DNA from: Alphaproteobacteria bacterium
GTDB lineage: Bacteria > Pseudomonadota > Alphaproteobacteria > Micavibrionales > UBA2020
NCBI GenBank assembly: GCA_016794125.1
Contig: JAEUKT010000004.1
Coordinates: 631,460 to 695,459 of the forward strand
DNA: 64,000 bases
Direction: 5' to 3'
The notes under the pieces are model-generated. The model was not told the DNA's origin, ran no database searches, and saw only the letters and a list, made by a program, of their open reading frames with translations. Below, in pieces: positions 51,730 to 59,920 of the stretch (positions within the stretch are counted from its first letter, which is position 1; the number at the start of each line of letters is the position of its first letter). The position numbers and the translations under genes are program-made.

Positions 51730-51804
51730 GTCATCCTGAGCGCAGCGAAGGATCTCCCTTATTCACCAAAAGAAAGGGAGATTTTTCGCTGCGCTCAAAA
51801 TGAC
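51730..51804. repeat. Dispersed-type long inverted repeat
   Basis: Left arm GTCATCCTGAGCGCAGCGAA and right arm TTCGCTGCGCTCAAAATGAC face each other, with inner arms TCTCCCTT and AAGGGAGA. Such imperfect palindromes are usually multicopy intergenic elements and can form a terminator-like hairpin between the two genes. Confidence 0.7.
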
Positions 51805-51832
51805 AACTGTATTGTGAGAAAGGGCAGGGCGC

Positions 51833-52129
51833 TCACGCCTGCCACACCGCATACCCATCCTCGCGCAAGCCTGCCGCCAGTTCCACTTCCATCTCCGCCG
51901 CCGCGTCATAGGGCATCGGGTTGTAGCAGGCATAAAGGTCGGGCCGCAGCCGCAAGCCGAATTTATGCGCATAGCGGTTCGATTTATACCCGCGCCGGTG
52001 GTTTTCAAACCGCATCTCCGGCGACATCCCCGTGCAGCCGACATAGAGACAAGGCTTCGACGGATCATGATCGGGGTTCGCCGCCCTGAACTTCCTGTCT
52101 TTGAGAACTTTGGAGTCCAGCTCGATCAC
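51833..52129 (-). CDS. GIY-YIG-like nuclease domain protein, start uncertain
   Basis: The frame encodes PCLYVGCTGMSPEMRFENH and GYKSNRYAHKFGLRL, close to GIY-YIG nuclease sequences (YVGxT, RxxxH). The GTG at 52129 lies inside the expected first motif: in-frame codons upstream read CVYVIEL after a helical stretch (KHRKQHPEEAAWHH), back to a stop at about 52240, without any ATG/GTG/TTG. The true start may be a rare codon, or the 5' end may be lost. Roles of such small stand-alone domains are mostly unknown. Confidence 0.65.
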   Translation of the reverse strand: MIELDSKVLKDRKFRAANPDHDPSKPCLYVGCTGMSPEMRFENHRRGYKSNRYAHKFGLRLRPDLYACYNPMPYDAAAEMEVELAAGLREDGYAVWQA

Positions 52130-52279
52130 ATAAACACAATGATGCCACGCCGCTTCCTCCGGATGCTGCTTACGATGCTTCGCTGCAAAAAATTGGCCGG
52201 CGGTGATGATGCTATCTCTCCAACAATAGTGTTTTCTGAATTAAGTTTATCGAAAAAACATTAATGATGATTAAAACTT

Positions 52280-52912
52280 CTAAAACACTTTGTAATAAGG
52301 GGTTCTGCCACAATAAGGCCCAAAACACTCAACTTTATATGTCCGGCAAAAATGCATTCCCTCATAGCAGGTTCTTGTACCGAAAACATAATAAGCGGAC
52401 AGGGAAGAAATCAGAATTAATGAACACAGAGCAGTTATTGTGGTTTTCTTTTTTTTGTTTTCGGCTGCTCTATCAAGATATTCAAAATAAAGATACGAAA
52501 GTGAAATGAGAAATAAGGAGATTAAAATATAAAGTAAAAGCTGGCTAAGGTGTCTTGGTAAGTGTTCAACATAAAATACTGCACAAATCCACCAGAATGC
52601 AGACTTTACAATTAATGGCAGTAATTTTATCCGTTCGTTGGGCTTAAAATGCAGTTTATATAAATAAAATGTTGTCGTGATAATTGTCAGCAATATAAAG
52701 ATCCATATCGGCACCAGAAAATGAATTCGAATTAAAACAGTAACTTTTTCAAAGCACTCATTAGTTCGCCTGTTGGCGCCCATGTAACATGCGTAGGCCA
52801 AGACACAGCACAATACGCTGCCCGAAACTAAAGCTACTAAATATGGAAGGGATAATTTTAATTTTTTGAATATAGAGGGAGCATTAAATTTATACTTCAT
52901 AAGTCGATTCAA
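52280..52912 (-). CDS. A+T-rich hypothetical membrane protein
   Basis: The 210-residue protein has about five hydrophobic segments and a Cys-containing C-terminal tail (TRTCYEGMHFCRTYK, CFGPYCG). The gene is clearly A+T-richer than its neighbours, which suggests recent acquisition. No family is recognised. Confidence 0.6.
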   Translation of the reverse strand: MNRLMKYKFNAPSIFKKLKLSLPYLVALVSGSVLCCVLAYACYMGANRRTNECFEKVTVLIRIHFLVPIWIFILLTIITTTFYLYKLHFKPNERIKLLPLIVKSAFWWICAVFYVEHLPRHLSQLLLYILISLFLISLSYLYFEYLDRAAENKKKKTTITALCSLILISSLSAYYVFGTRTCYEGMHFCRTYKVECFGPYCGRTPYYKVF

Positions 52913-53052
52913 AGTTAAGTCTTGTTAGTGCGGTTAGCTTATGAAAAGCCGATTATTTGCTGTTCTTTTCAAAGATTGTATATATTAAAACCAAATTAAA
53001 ATAGTCACATTTATACGCACCCCCATTTTACAGGGCGCGAGGGAGATTTCGA

Positions 53053-54513
53053 ATGGCGGCGCCGAAAGTGAAACCGGTCAATAATTTGCTGGCGGAGGCG
53101 AAGCTCGCCAACGCCCCCACACAATCCCGCGTCTTTGACGTTGATAAAATTTTCGGGCGCAAGACGGTGGCCGATATCAAAAAGGGTCTCGCGCAGCTCG
53201 GCTGCGAATTCGTCAAGGTCGGGTTCTTTGATGTCGACGGCATCATGCGCGGCAAATATATGAAGATCGAAAAATTCCTCTCGGCGCTGGATCACGGCTT
53301 TGGCTTCTGCGACGTGGTGGTGGGCTGGGATTCCAACGACCAGCTGTACGACAGTTCCAAATTCACCGGCTGGCACACGGCCTATCCCGATGCGAATTGC
53401 CGCATCGTCACGGAATCCGTGCGCGCGCTGCCGTTCGAGCCGAATATTCCGCTGTTCATCGCCGAACTCGCTGACCGCGGCGAACAGGTCTGCCCGCGCG
53501 GCACGCTGAAACGCGTGCTTTCGCGCGCGGCCGATATGGGCTTCAGCGTTACGGGCGCGGTTGAATTCGAATTTTTCATGTTCAATGAAACGCCCGAAAG
53601 CGTGCGCACGAAGAACTACCAGAACCTGCAGCCCATCACCCCCGGCAATTTCGGCTATTCGATGCTGCGGTCTTCCGTTCATGCCGATTTTTATCATGAA
53701 TTGCTGGAGATGTGCCGCGACATGCGCATCCCGATCGAAGGGCTGCACACCGAAACCGGCCCCGGCGTGCTGGAGGCCGCGATCATGTATGACGAAGCGC
53801 TGGAAAGCGCCGACCGCGCCGCCCTGTTCAAGACCTTCACCAAAGTCCTCGCGCAGAAACGCGGCTGGATGGCGGCCTTCATGGCTAAGTGGAACAACAA
53901 GGTGCCGGGGCAAAGCGGCCATATCCACATCTCGCTGAAGGACAAGAAATCCGGCAAGCCCGTTTTCCATGACGCGAAGAAGCCGCATAAAATGTCCGAC
54001 ACCATGCGCCACTTCCTTGGCGGGCAGCAGGCATTGATGCCGGAATTCCTGTCGATGATCGCCTGCACGGTGAACAGCTATTCGCGCCTTGTGCCCGGCT
54101 ATTGGGCGCCGACGAATGCGACCTGGGGCGTGGAAAACCGCACGACCGCGCTGCGCGTCATTCCCGGATCGGAAAAATCGCAGCGGATCGAATACCGTAT
54201 CGCCGCCGCCGACATTAACCCGTACATTGCGCTGTCCGCCGCCATCGGTTCTGGCCTGTGGGGCATCGAAAACGAAATCGAGCCGACCAAGATCGTCGAC
54301 GGCAACGCCTATGAACAAAAATTCCCCGAAAAAATGCAGCTGCCGCAAACCCTGACCGAGGCCGCCGGCCGCCTGCGTCAATCGAAAGCCGCGCACGAAC
54401 TGTTCGGCGATGTCTTCGTCGAACACTACGCCCAAAGCCGCGAATGGGAAGAACGCGAATTCCGCAAATACGTCACCGACTGGGAACTCCAGCGGTATTT
54501 CGAGATCATTTAA
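53053..54513 (+). CDS. Glutamine synthetase family protein (PuuA/GlnT-like ligase)
   Basis: The 486-residue protein has the glutamine-synthetase fold: FFDVDGIMRGKYM (N-terminal grasp domain), EFEFFMF, GQSGHIHISL (metal/glutamate region), and RIEYRIAAADINPYIALSA. It ligates ammonia or an amine to a glutamate-type acid with ATP. The N-terminal 30-residue extension and its place before an aldehyde and an alcohol dehydrogenase fit gamma-glutamylation of an amine or amino-alcohol, as in putrescine or ethanolamine use, rather than bulk ammonium assimilation. The substrate is not readable. The ALDH gene follows 13 nt later. Confidence 0.88.
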   Translation: MAAPKVKPVNNLLAEAKLANAPTQSRVFDVDKIFGRKTVADIKKGLAQLGCEFVKVGFFDVDGIMRGKYMKIEKFLSALDHGFGFCDVVVGWDSNDQLYDSSKFTGWHTAYPDANCRIVTESVRALPFEPNIPLFIAELADRGEQVCPRGTLKRVLSRAADMGFSVTGAVEFEFFMFNETPESVRTKNYQNLQPITPGNFGYSMLRSSVHADFYHELLEMCRDMRIPIEGLHTETGPGVLEAAIMYDEALESADRAALFKTFTKVLAQKRGWMAAFMAKWNNKVPGQSGHIHISLKDKKSGKPVFHDAKKPHKMSDTMRHFLGGQQALMPEFLSMIACTVNSYSRLVPGYWAPTNATWGVENRTTALRVIPGSEKSQRIEYRIAAADINPYIALSAAIGSGLWGIENEIEPTKIVDGNAYEQKFPEKMQLPQTLTEAAGRLRQSKAAHELFGDVFVEHYAQSREWEEREFRKYVTDWELQRYFEII

Positions 54514-54526
54514 GGAGCCATCCAAC

Positions 54527-55945
54527 ATGGGACAGCCAATGAAAAAAGACACCAGCAACCTGATGCAAACCGTTTCCCCCGTCGATGGCAGCGTGTATGT
54601 CGAACGCGCGTACCACGACTGGGCGCAGGCCGATGCGGTTTTGACCAAGGCCAAGAAGGCGCAAAAAGAATGGCGCAAGGTGCCGCTGGCGAAGCGTCAG
54701 GAATACATGCTGAAATTCCTCGATCATATGGTTTCCAAGGCGCAGGAGATCGGCAAGGAGCTGACATGGCAGATGGGCCGCCCGATCAGCCAGACCCCCG
54801 GCGAAATCCTGCGCGGCTTTTCGGAGCGTGTGAAATACGCTGTCGAACTCGCCCCCCGCGCGCTCGCCGATATCGTGCCGCATGATGTGCGTGACGGTTT
54901 CAAGCGTTTCATCCGCCGCGAACCGCTGGGAGTTGTCGCCGTGATCGCGCCGTGGAATTACCCGTACCTGACCGCCGTGAATGCCATCGTGCCCGCGCTG
55001 CTGGCCGGTAACGTGGTGGTGCTGAAACATTCGTTCCAGACCCCGCTGGTCGGCGACCGTTTCGCGGAAGGCTTCAAGGCCGCAGGCCTGCCCGATGGCG
55101 TGTTCCAGCATCTTGACCTCAGCGATGCCGATACGCAGAAACTCGCCGAAGACAAGCGCGTCGATTTCGTGAACTTCACCGGATCGGTGCGCGTCGGCCA
55201 TATCGTGCAGAAAGCGGTCAGCAACCGTTTCGTCGTCGCAGGGCTCGAACTCGGCGGCAAAGACCCCGCCTATGTGCGCGAAGACGCCGATCTGGCGAGC
55301 GCGGTCGAAAACCTTGTCGATGGCGCGTTCTTTAATTCCGGCCAATGCTGCTGCGGGATCGAGCGCATTTATGTGCATGAAAAACTCTACGATAAATTCG
55401 TGGAAGATTTCGTCGCGCTGACCAAGACCTATAAATTGGGCAACCCGACCGACCCGAACACCAACCTCGGCCCGATGGTCCGCACCGCACAGGCCGATTT
55501 CGTGCGCGCGCAGATCGAGGATGCCGTGAAAAAAGGCGCGAAGGCGCTGGTCGATGAAAGCCTGTTCCCCGCCAGCAAAAAAGGCACGCCCTATCTTGCG
55601 CCGCAAGTATTGGTGAATGTCGATCACAGCATGGGCGTGATGATGGAAGAAAGCTTCGGCCCCGTCGTCGGCATCATGAAGGTGAAAAACGACGAAGAAG
55701 CCGTGAAGATGATGAACGACAGCCCCTATGGCCTGACCGTTTCCATCTGGACGAAGGATGCCGATGCCGCCGAAAAACTGGGCGAAGAACTCGAAACCGG
55801 CACCGTGTTCCTCAACCGATGCGACTATGTAGATCCGGGCCTGCCCTGGACGGGCGTGAAGGACACAGGCCGCGGCGCGTCGATGTCCGTCATCGGCTTT
55901 GAAAACCTGACCCGCCCGAAAAGCTTCCACCTCAAGAAAGCGTGA
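54527..55945 (+). CDS. Aldehyde dehydrogenase family protein
   Basis: The 472-residue NAD(P)-dependent enzyme shows PWNYPYLTAVNAIVPALLAGN (cofactor fold), FTGSVRVGH, the catalytic Glu in LELGGKDPAYV, the nucleophile Cys in FFNSGQCCCGIERIY, and the C-terminal ESFGPVVGIM. The ATG at 54527 follows TAAGGAG. It is the middle gene of an operon with the glutamine-synthetase-like and Fe-alcohol dehydrogenase genes. The likely task is oxidising a gamma-glutamyl- or amino-aldehyde. Confidence 0.93.
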   Translation: MGQPMKKDTSNLMQTVSPVDGSVYVERAYHDWAQADAVLTKAKKAQKEWRKVPLAKRQEYMLKFLDHMVSKAQEIGKELTWQMGRPISQTPGEILRGFSERVKYAVELAPRALADIVPHDVRDGFKRFIRREPLGVVAVIAPWNYPYLTAVNAIVPALLAGNVVVLKHSFQTPLVGDRFAEGFKAAGLPDGVFQHLDLSDADTQKLAEDKRVDFVNFTGSVRVGHIVQKAVSNRFVVAGLELGGKDPAYVREDADLASAVENLVDGAFFNSGQCCCGIERIYVHEKLYDKFVEDFVALTKTYKLGNPTDPNTNLGPMVRTAQADFVRAQIEDAVKKGAKALVDESLFPASKKGTPYLAPQVLVNVDHSMGVMMEESFGPVVGIMKVKNDEEAVKMMNDSPYGLTVSIWTKDADAAEKLGEELETGTVFLNRCDYVDPGLPWTGVKDTGRGASMSVIGFENLTRPKSFHLKKA

Positions 55946-55950
55946 ACATC

Positions 55951-57153
55951 ATGACGAAAAACATCACCGGCTCCTGGAATTATCCCACCCGCATCCTGTT
56001 CGGCCCCGGCCGCATCAAGGAACTGCCCGATAACGCCAAAAAATTCGGCATGAAAAAACCGCTGCTGATCACCGATGCGGGGCTGAAGGAACACGAGATC
56101 GTGAAAAACACGATTGCGCTGCTGAAATCGGCTGGCCTTGAAGCCGCCGTATTTGCGGACATCAAACCGAACCCTACCGGCAAGAATATCGACGACGGCG
56201 TGAAGGCGTATAAAGACGGTAAGCATGACGGCGTGATCGCCTTCGGCGGCGGATCGGGTCTTGATGCGGCAAAGGCCATCGCCCTGATGGTCGGCCAGAC
56301 GCGCCCGTTGTGGGATTTCGTGGACGAGGGCGACAATTACCTGCGCGTGATTGAATCCGGCATGGCCCCCGTGATCGCCGTGCCGACGACATCGGGCACG
56401 GGGTCGGAAGTCGGCCGCTGCTCCGTCGTGGTGCATGAAGACAGCCACGAAAAGAAACTGATTTTCCATCCGAAGATCATGCCTGCGCTGGTCATCGCGG
56501 ATCCCGAACTCACCATCGGCCTGCCGCCGCATATCACGGCGGCGACCGGCATCGATGCGTTCGTGCATTGCTTCGAAGCCTTCTGCGCCCCCGGTTACCA
56601 TCCGCAGGCCGACGGCATCGCGCTGGAGGGCATGAAGCTGGTCGCCGAATACCTGCCGCGCGCCTACAAGGACGGCAAGGATATCGAAGCGCGCGCGAAC
56701 ATGATGGTCGCGGCCACCATGGGCGCGGCGGCGTTCCAGAAGGGGCTCGGCGGCGTTCACGCGCTCGCCCATCCGCTCGGCGGCAACTACGACAAGCCGC
56801 ATGGTTTGCTCAACGCCATCCTGCTGCCTTATGTCGTCCTGCGTAACCGCTCCGCGCTGACCGAAAAAATGGACCAGCTGTCGCGCATGCTGAACCTTGC
56901 CGAGAAGGGCTATAACGCATCCGGCTTCGACGCCGTGATGAAATGGATGCTCGACTTCCGCAAGGCGCTCGGCGTGCCCAACACCCTCGCCGAAATCGGC
57001 GTACCTTCCGACCGCATCAAGGAAATCGGCCAGTTGGCGACGCAAGACCCGTCGGCAGGTGGCAATCCGATTACGCTGACGGCGGCGGATTATGCGGAGA
57101 TTTTTGCGAATGCGCTTAAGGGTGATTTAGCGGAAAAACAGCGCGCAGCTTAA
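55951..57153 (+). CDS. Iron-containing alcohol dehydrogenase
   Basis: The 400-residue enzyme has the type III alcohol dehydrogenase landmarks GGGSGLDAAKAIAL, PTTSGTGSEVGRCSV and the metal-binding HALAHPLGGNYDKPHGLLNAI. It would interconvert an alcohol and an aldehyde with NAD(P)H. A GTG at 55942 overlapping the ALDH stop is an alternative start; the ATG at 55951 has better ribosome-site spacing. It is the third gene of the unit. Confidence 0.92.
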   Translation: MTKNITGSWNYPTRILFGPGRIKELPDNAKKFGMKKPLLITDAGLKEHEIVKNTIALLKSAGLEAAVFADIKPNPTGKNIDDGVKAYKDGKHDGVIAFGGGSGLDAAKAIALMVGQTRPLWDFVDEGDNYLRVIESGMAPVIAVPTTSGTGSEVGRCSVVVHEDSHEKKLIFHPKIMPALVIADPELTIGLPPHITAATGIDAFVHCFEAFCAPGYHPQADGIALEGMKLVAEYLPRAYKDGKDIEARANMMVAATMGAAAFQKGLGGVHALAHPLGGNYDKPHGLLNAILLPYVVLRNRSALTEKMDQLSRMLNLAEKGYNASGFDAVMKWMLDFRKALGVPNTLAEIGVPSDRIKEIGQLATQDPSAGGNPITLTAADYAEIFANALKGDLAEKQRAA

Positions 57154-57154
57154 T

Positions 57155-57484
57155 ATGTCTGAGACAGTCAGCCGCGAAGAAAGAAAAAGAATTGCGAGTT
57201 TGTGTGCAAAGGCATTTTTTGTGCCTTTCGCACAGCTCGCTATAACGGGCGGGTTGTCCTTGTTTTTGTTCTTTGTTGGCTCGGGCATAATAGCAAATTC
57301 TGCTTTTTTATTATTTTCTTTTGCTGCTTTATCGTCTCCTTTCTGGTGTTTATATTATTTTTCTAAAATTCCTTTAGAGAAATATATACCGAATACTTTT
57401 GCGCGTTTTTCGATCGTGGCTTTATACCTGATATCAATGTTTGTTCTGTTGGAAGTTTGCTCACCGGAGATACCCATACTTTGA
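57155..57484 (+). CDS. Small hypothetical membrane protein
   Basis: The 109-residue product has three hydrophobic segments and a basic N-terminus. The gene is A+T-rich compared with both neighbours. It starts 1 nt after the alcohol dehydrogenase stop and its stop overlaps the TspO TTG start. No family is recognised. Confidence 0.55.
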   Translation: MSETVSREERKRIASLCAKAFFVPFAQLAITGGLSLFLFFVGSGIIANSAFLLFSFAALSSPFWCLYYFSKIPLEKYIPNTFARFSIVALYLISMFVLLEVCSPEIPIL

Positions 57485-57984
57485 AAAAATACCTCTCCCT
57501 CATCCTCATCATCATCGCCTTCGAAGCCATCTCGGGCGGGATTGGGCATTACAACATGAACAGCGTGCGCGACTGGTATGTGCATCTGAACAAGCCGTCA
57601 TTCGCGCCGCCCAACTGGGTGTTTCCGGTGGTTTGGTCAACGCTTTATGCGATGATCGCGACGGCGGGGTGGATTATCTGGCGGATGCCGCAGGGCGCGG
57701 CGCGCAAAAAAATGCAAATCCTGTTCGCCGGCTATATGGCGCTCAGCTGGGGGTGGAGTTTTGTGTTCTTTACCTTCAAGGCGATACTGGCGGGTTTCTA
57801 CTGGATCCTTGCCTATGACCTTGTCGCGCTGCTGCTCATCATGACGGCATGGAAAGAAAAACGCATCGTCGCCTACCTGATGCTGCCCGCGCTGGCATGG
57901 ACGCTGTTTGCTGCTTACCTGAATTATTCCTATGCCGATCTCAACAAGCCTGTCGAGCCCAAGATGGAAATAACGGGCGGTTAA
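57481..57984 (+). CDS. tspO: TspO/MBR family protein
   Basis: The 167-residue membrane protein has five hydrophobic segments and the family landmarks NSVRDWYVHLNKPSFAPPNWVFPVVWSTLY and LSWGWSFVFFTFKA, in short forms W.....LNKPSFAPP and PVVW. TspO binds porphyrins and modulates stress or photosynthesis genes in alphaproteobacteria. The TTG at 57481 is preceded by GGAG at proper spacing; an earlier TTG at 57457 is possible. Confidence 0.9.
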   Translation: MKKYLSLILIIIAFEAISGGIGHYNMNSVRDWYVHLNKPSFAPPNWVFPVVWSTLYAMIATAGWIIWRMPQGAARKKMQILFAGYMALSWGWSFVFFTFKAILAGFYWILAYDLVALLLIMTAWKEKRIVAYLMLPALAWTLFAAYLNYSYADLNKPVEPKMEITGG

Positions 57985-57994
57985 AGTCCTACCC

Positions 57995-58130
57995 CGTCAC
58001 CCCCGCCTTGCGCGGGGGTCCAGAAGGCAGTCTTGCCGTCATATGACTCTAAATTTATGTGACGCGCGGACGCGCTTCTGGATGCCCGCGACGCATGTTT
58101 TACATGCAAAGCATGAAGGCGGGCATGACG
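57995..58130. repeat. Dispersed-type long inverted repeat
   Basis: Arms CGTCACCCCCGCCTTGCGCG / GGCGGGCATGACG and an inner pair GTCCAGAAG / CTTCTGGATG frame the stretch. The pattern is typical of multicopy intergenic palindromes with GTCA...TGAC ends. It lies between tspO and the pseudouridine synthase gene. Confidence 0.65.
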
Positions 58131-58137
58131 AGCGCTT

Positions 58138-58821
58138 TCAAACCGCAAGCGCCGCCATATGCGGCGGCATATCGGCTTCGACCGTGATGGGAGGCTTGTC
58201 CTGATAGAGGGGCAGGGTGATGCTGCGGGCGTGGAGGTTCAGCGTCGGGAATTCGCCCTGCGGGGGGCGCGTGTCCGACCCTGTATAAAGCCAGTCGCCC
58301 TTGATCGGGAATCCCAGCGATTTTAAATGCACGCGCAGCTGGTGCGTACGGCCCGTGCGCGGGTATAGCTCCACCCATGTCAGGTTGCCGGGCAGGTGCT
58401 TCAGCACTTTGTAATCCGTCACGGCTTCCTGCGCCTCGGGGTCTGTCTTCGGCGCGGGCTGCATCGTCCAGCCTTTGGGGGCTTTTACTTTTTTGAGGGC
58501 GACGTCGATCGTGCCGGTTTCTTCCGGCATCTTGCCCGTCACAATCGCCCAATAGGTTTTCTGGATGCGCCCGCCTTCGAACAGCTTGCCGAGTTTGCGC
58601 AGCGCGCGCTCGTTCCGCCCCAGCACAAGGCAGCCGCTGGTGTCGCGGTCGAGGCGGTGGGCAAGGTGCGGGGTTTCCTTGTAATCGAATTTCAATTCGG
58701 TGAAATAATCTTCAAGGCTCGCACCGCCCTTCGGCCCCGCATGGACGGGGATGCCGGGCGGCTTGTTCAGCACGATAATCAGCTGGTCTTTGAACAATAT
58801 GCGGTCGCGGATATCTTTCAT
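58138..58821 (-). CDS. RluA-family pseudouridine synthase
   Basis: The 227-residue enzyme converts a uridine in RNA to pseudouridine. The catalytic motif is HLAHRLDRDTSGCLVLGRN (Asp in RLDRDTSG), with LNKPPGIPVHAG before it and GRTHQLRVHLKSLGFPIKGD after. No S4 domain is present, which fits RluA/RluD-like short forms. The ATG at 58821 begins MKDIRDRILFKD; longer readings to 58896 would run into the next gene's start region. Confidence 0.9.
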   Translation of the reverse strand: MKDIRDRILFKDQLIIVLNKPPGIPVHAGPKGGASLEDYFTELKFDYKETPHLAHRLDRDTSGCLVLGRNERALRKLGKLFEGGRIQKTYWAIVTGKMPEETGTIDVALKKVKAPKGWTMQPAPKTDPEAQEAVTDYKVLKHLPGNLTWVELYPRTGRTHQLRVHLKSLGFPIKGDWLYTGSDTRPPQGEFPTLNLHARSITLPLYQDKPPITVEADMPPHMAALAV

Positions 58822-58882
58822 GCCGCCATCATACGCGCGTTGGCTATGGTCAAGCCAGTCTTTTTGGGGCAAAATGCGGGAC

Positions 58883-59917
58883 ATGAAAACATTCATTCTT
58901 TCCCTGCTTTTCGCCGCAAGTTTTGCGACTGCCGCGCTGGCAACCGATTTTACCGTTATGGCCTATCCCCGCAACGGTGCGCAGGCCACTCTCGAGGACT
59001 GGCTTGCCACGGCGCAGGATTTGAAGGATATGAAGGCCTCCAATATCCTTATCACCAAAAGCTGGAAAGACCTTGAACCCGGCAGCCGCATTTACGGCGA
59101 CCTGCACCAGCTGGCGAAGGATTTTAACGAAAACATCGCCGAAGGCCGGCCCGTTTTTTTCGGCATCCAGACCATCAATACCATCAAGCGCGAGCTGCCC
59201 CGCGACCTTGAAAAGACAGCATGGGACGATCCCGCGCTGATCGGGCGGTTTCAGGAATTGATGGACCATATCATGCTGGAGGGGGCGAAGCCGCCGAAAT
59301 ACATCTCGCTCGCAAACGAAGCCGATGTGTATTTCGAGAGAAATCCCAAGGAAGTCGAATCCTTCCTTAAATTTTATGAAGCGGCGCAGGCGATTATCAA
59401 GCGCAACGCATGGCCGGAAACACGCATCGGCATCACCGTCACTTTCGACGGGCTGATGAAGGGCCGCACGAAGATCGTGCAAAAATTATTGCAGGCGAGC
59501 GAGATTGCGATTTTCACCTATTACCCCGTCATCGACCTGAAGCTGCTGCCGATCGAAGATATCAACAGCCATATGGACATGATGGTTACGGCGGCGGGAG
59601 AGAAAGACATCTATTTCCAGGAGGCGGGTTTTCCCTCCAGCGAAGGCCTTGGGTCATCCGAAGCGCGTCAGGCGAAGTTTTTCGATACCTTCATCAGCGC
59701 CGTGCGCAGCCGTGACCAGATCAAAATGGCAGGCCTGTTCATGCTGCATGATTTCACGCCGGAGCATTGCGATATGTTCACCGGTTATTACGGCTTCGGA
59801 AAAGCACCCAAGGAGTTAAAGCGTAAATTCCGCGATTTCCTGTGTACGCTCGGGCTGAAAACCAGCGACGGCAAGGAAAAGCAGGCGTGGAAGACCGTGG
59901 TGAATAACCTGAAATAA
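58883..59917 (+). CDS. Secreted glycoside-hydrolase-like TIM-barrel protein
   Basis: The 344-residue product starts with a signal peptide (MKTFILSLLFAASFATAALA). Segments fit clan-A hydrolases: YISLANEADVYF (Asn-Glu, possible acid/base) and IYFQEAGFPS (Glu, possible nucleophile), 130 residues apart. This resembles GH53-like or related barrels, but the substrate is unknown and the match is by motif only. Confidence 0.7.
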   Translation: MKTFILSLLFAASFATAALATDFTVMAYPRNGAQATLEDWLATAQDLKDMKASNILITKSWKDLEPGSRIYGDLHQLAKDFNENIAEGRPVFFGIQTINTIKRELPRDLEKTAWDDPALIGRFQELMDHIMLEGAKPPKYISLANEADVYFERNPKEVESFLKFYEAAQAIIKRNAWPETRIGITVTFDGLMKGRTKIVQKLLQASEIAIFTYYPVIDLKLLPIEDINSHMDMMVTAAGEKDIYFQEAGFPSSEGLGSSEARQAKFFDTFISAVRSRDQIKMAGLFMLHDFTPEHCDMFTGYYGFGKAPKELKRKFRDFLCTLGLKTSDGKEKQAWKTVVNNLK

Positions 59918-59920
59918 ACG

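Noticed and set aside
53011..54678. Long open frame (555 codons) on the minus strand
   Set aside because: It is antisense to the glutamine-synthetase-like gene and caused by high G+C codon bias there.
54506..57045. Two long minus-strand frames (474 and 406 codons)
   Set aside because: They are antisense to the aldehyde and alcohol dehydrogenase genes, both of which have full family motifs. No ribosome sites were seen.
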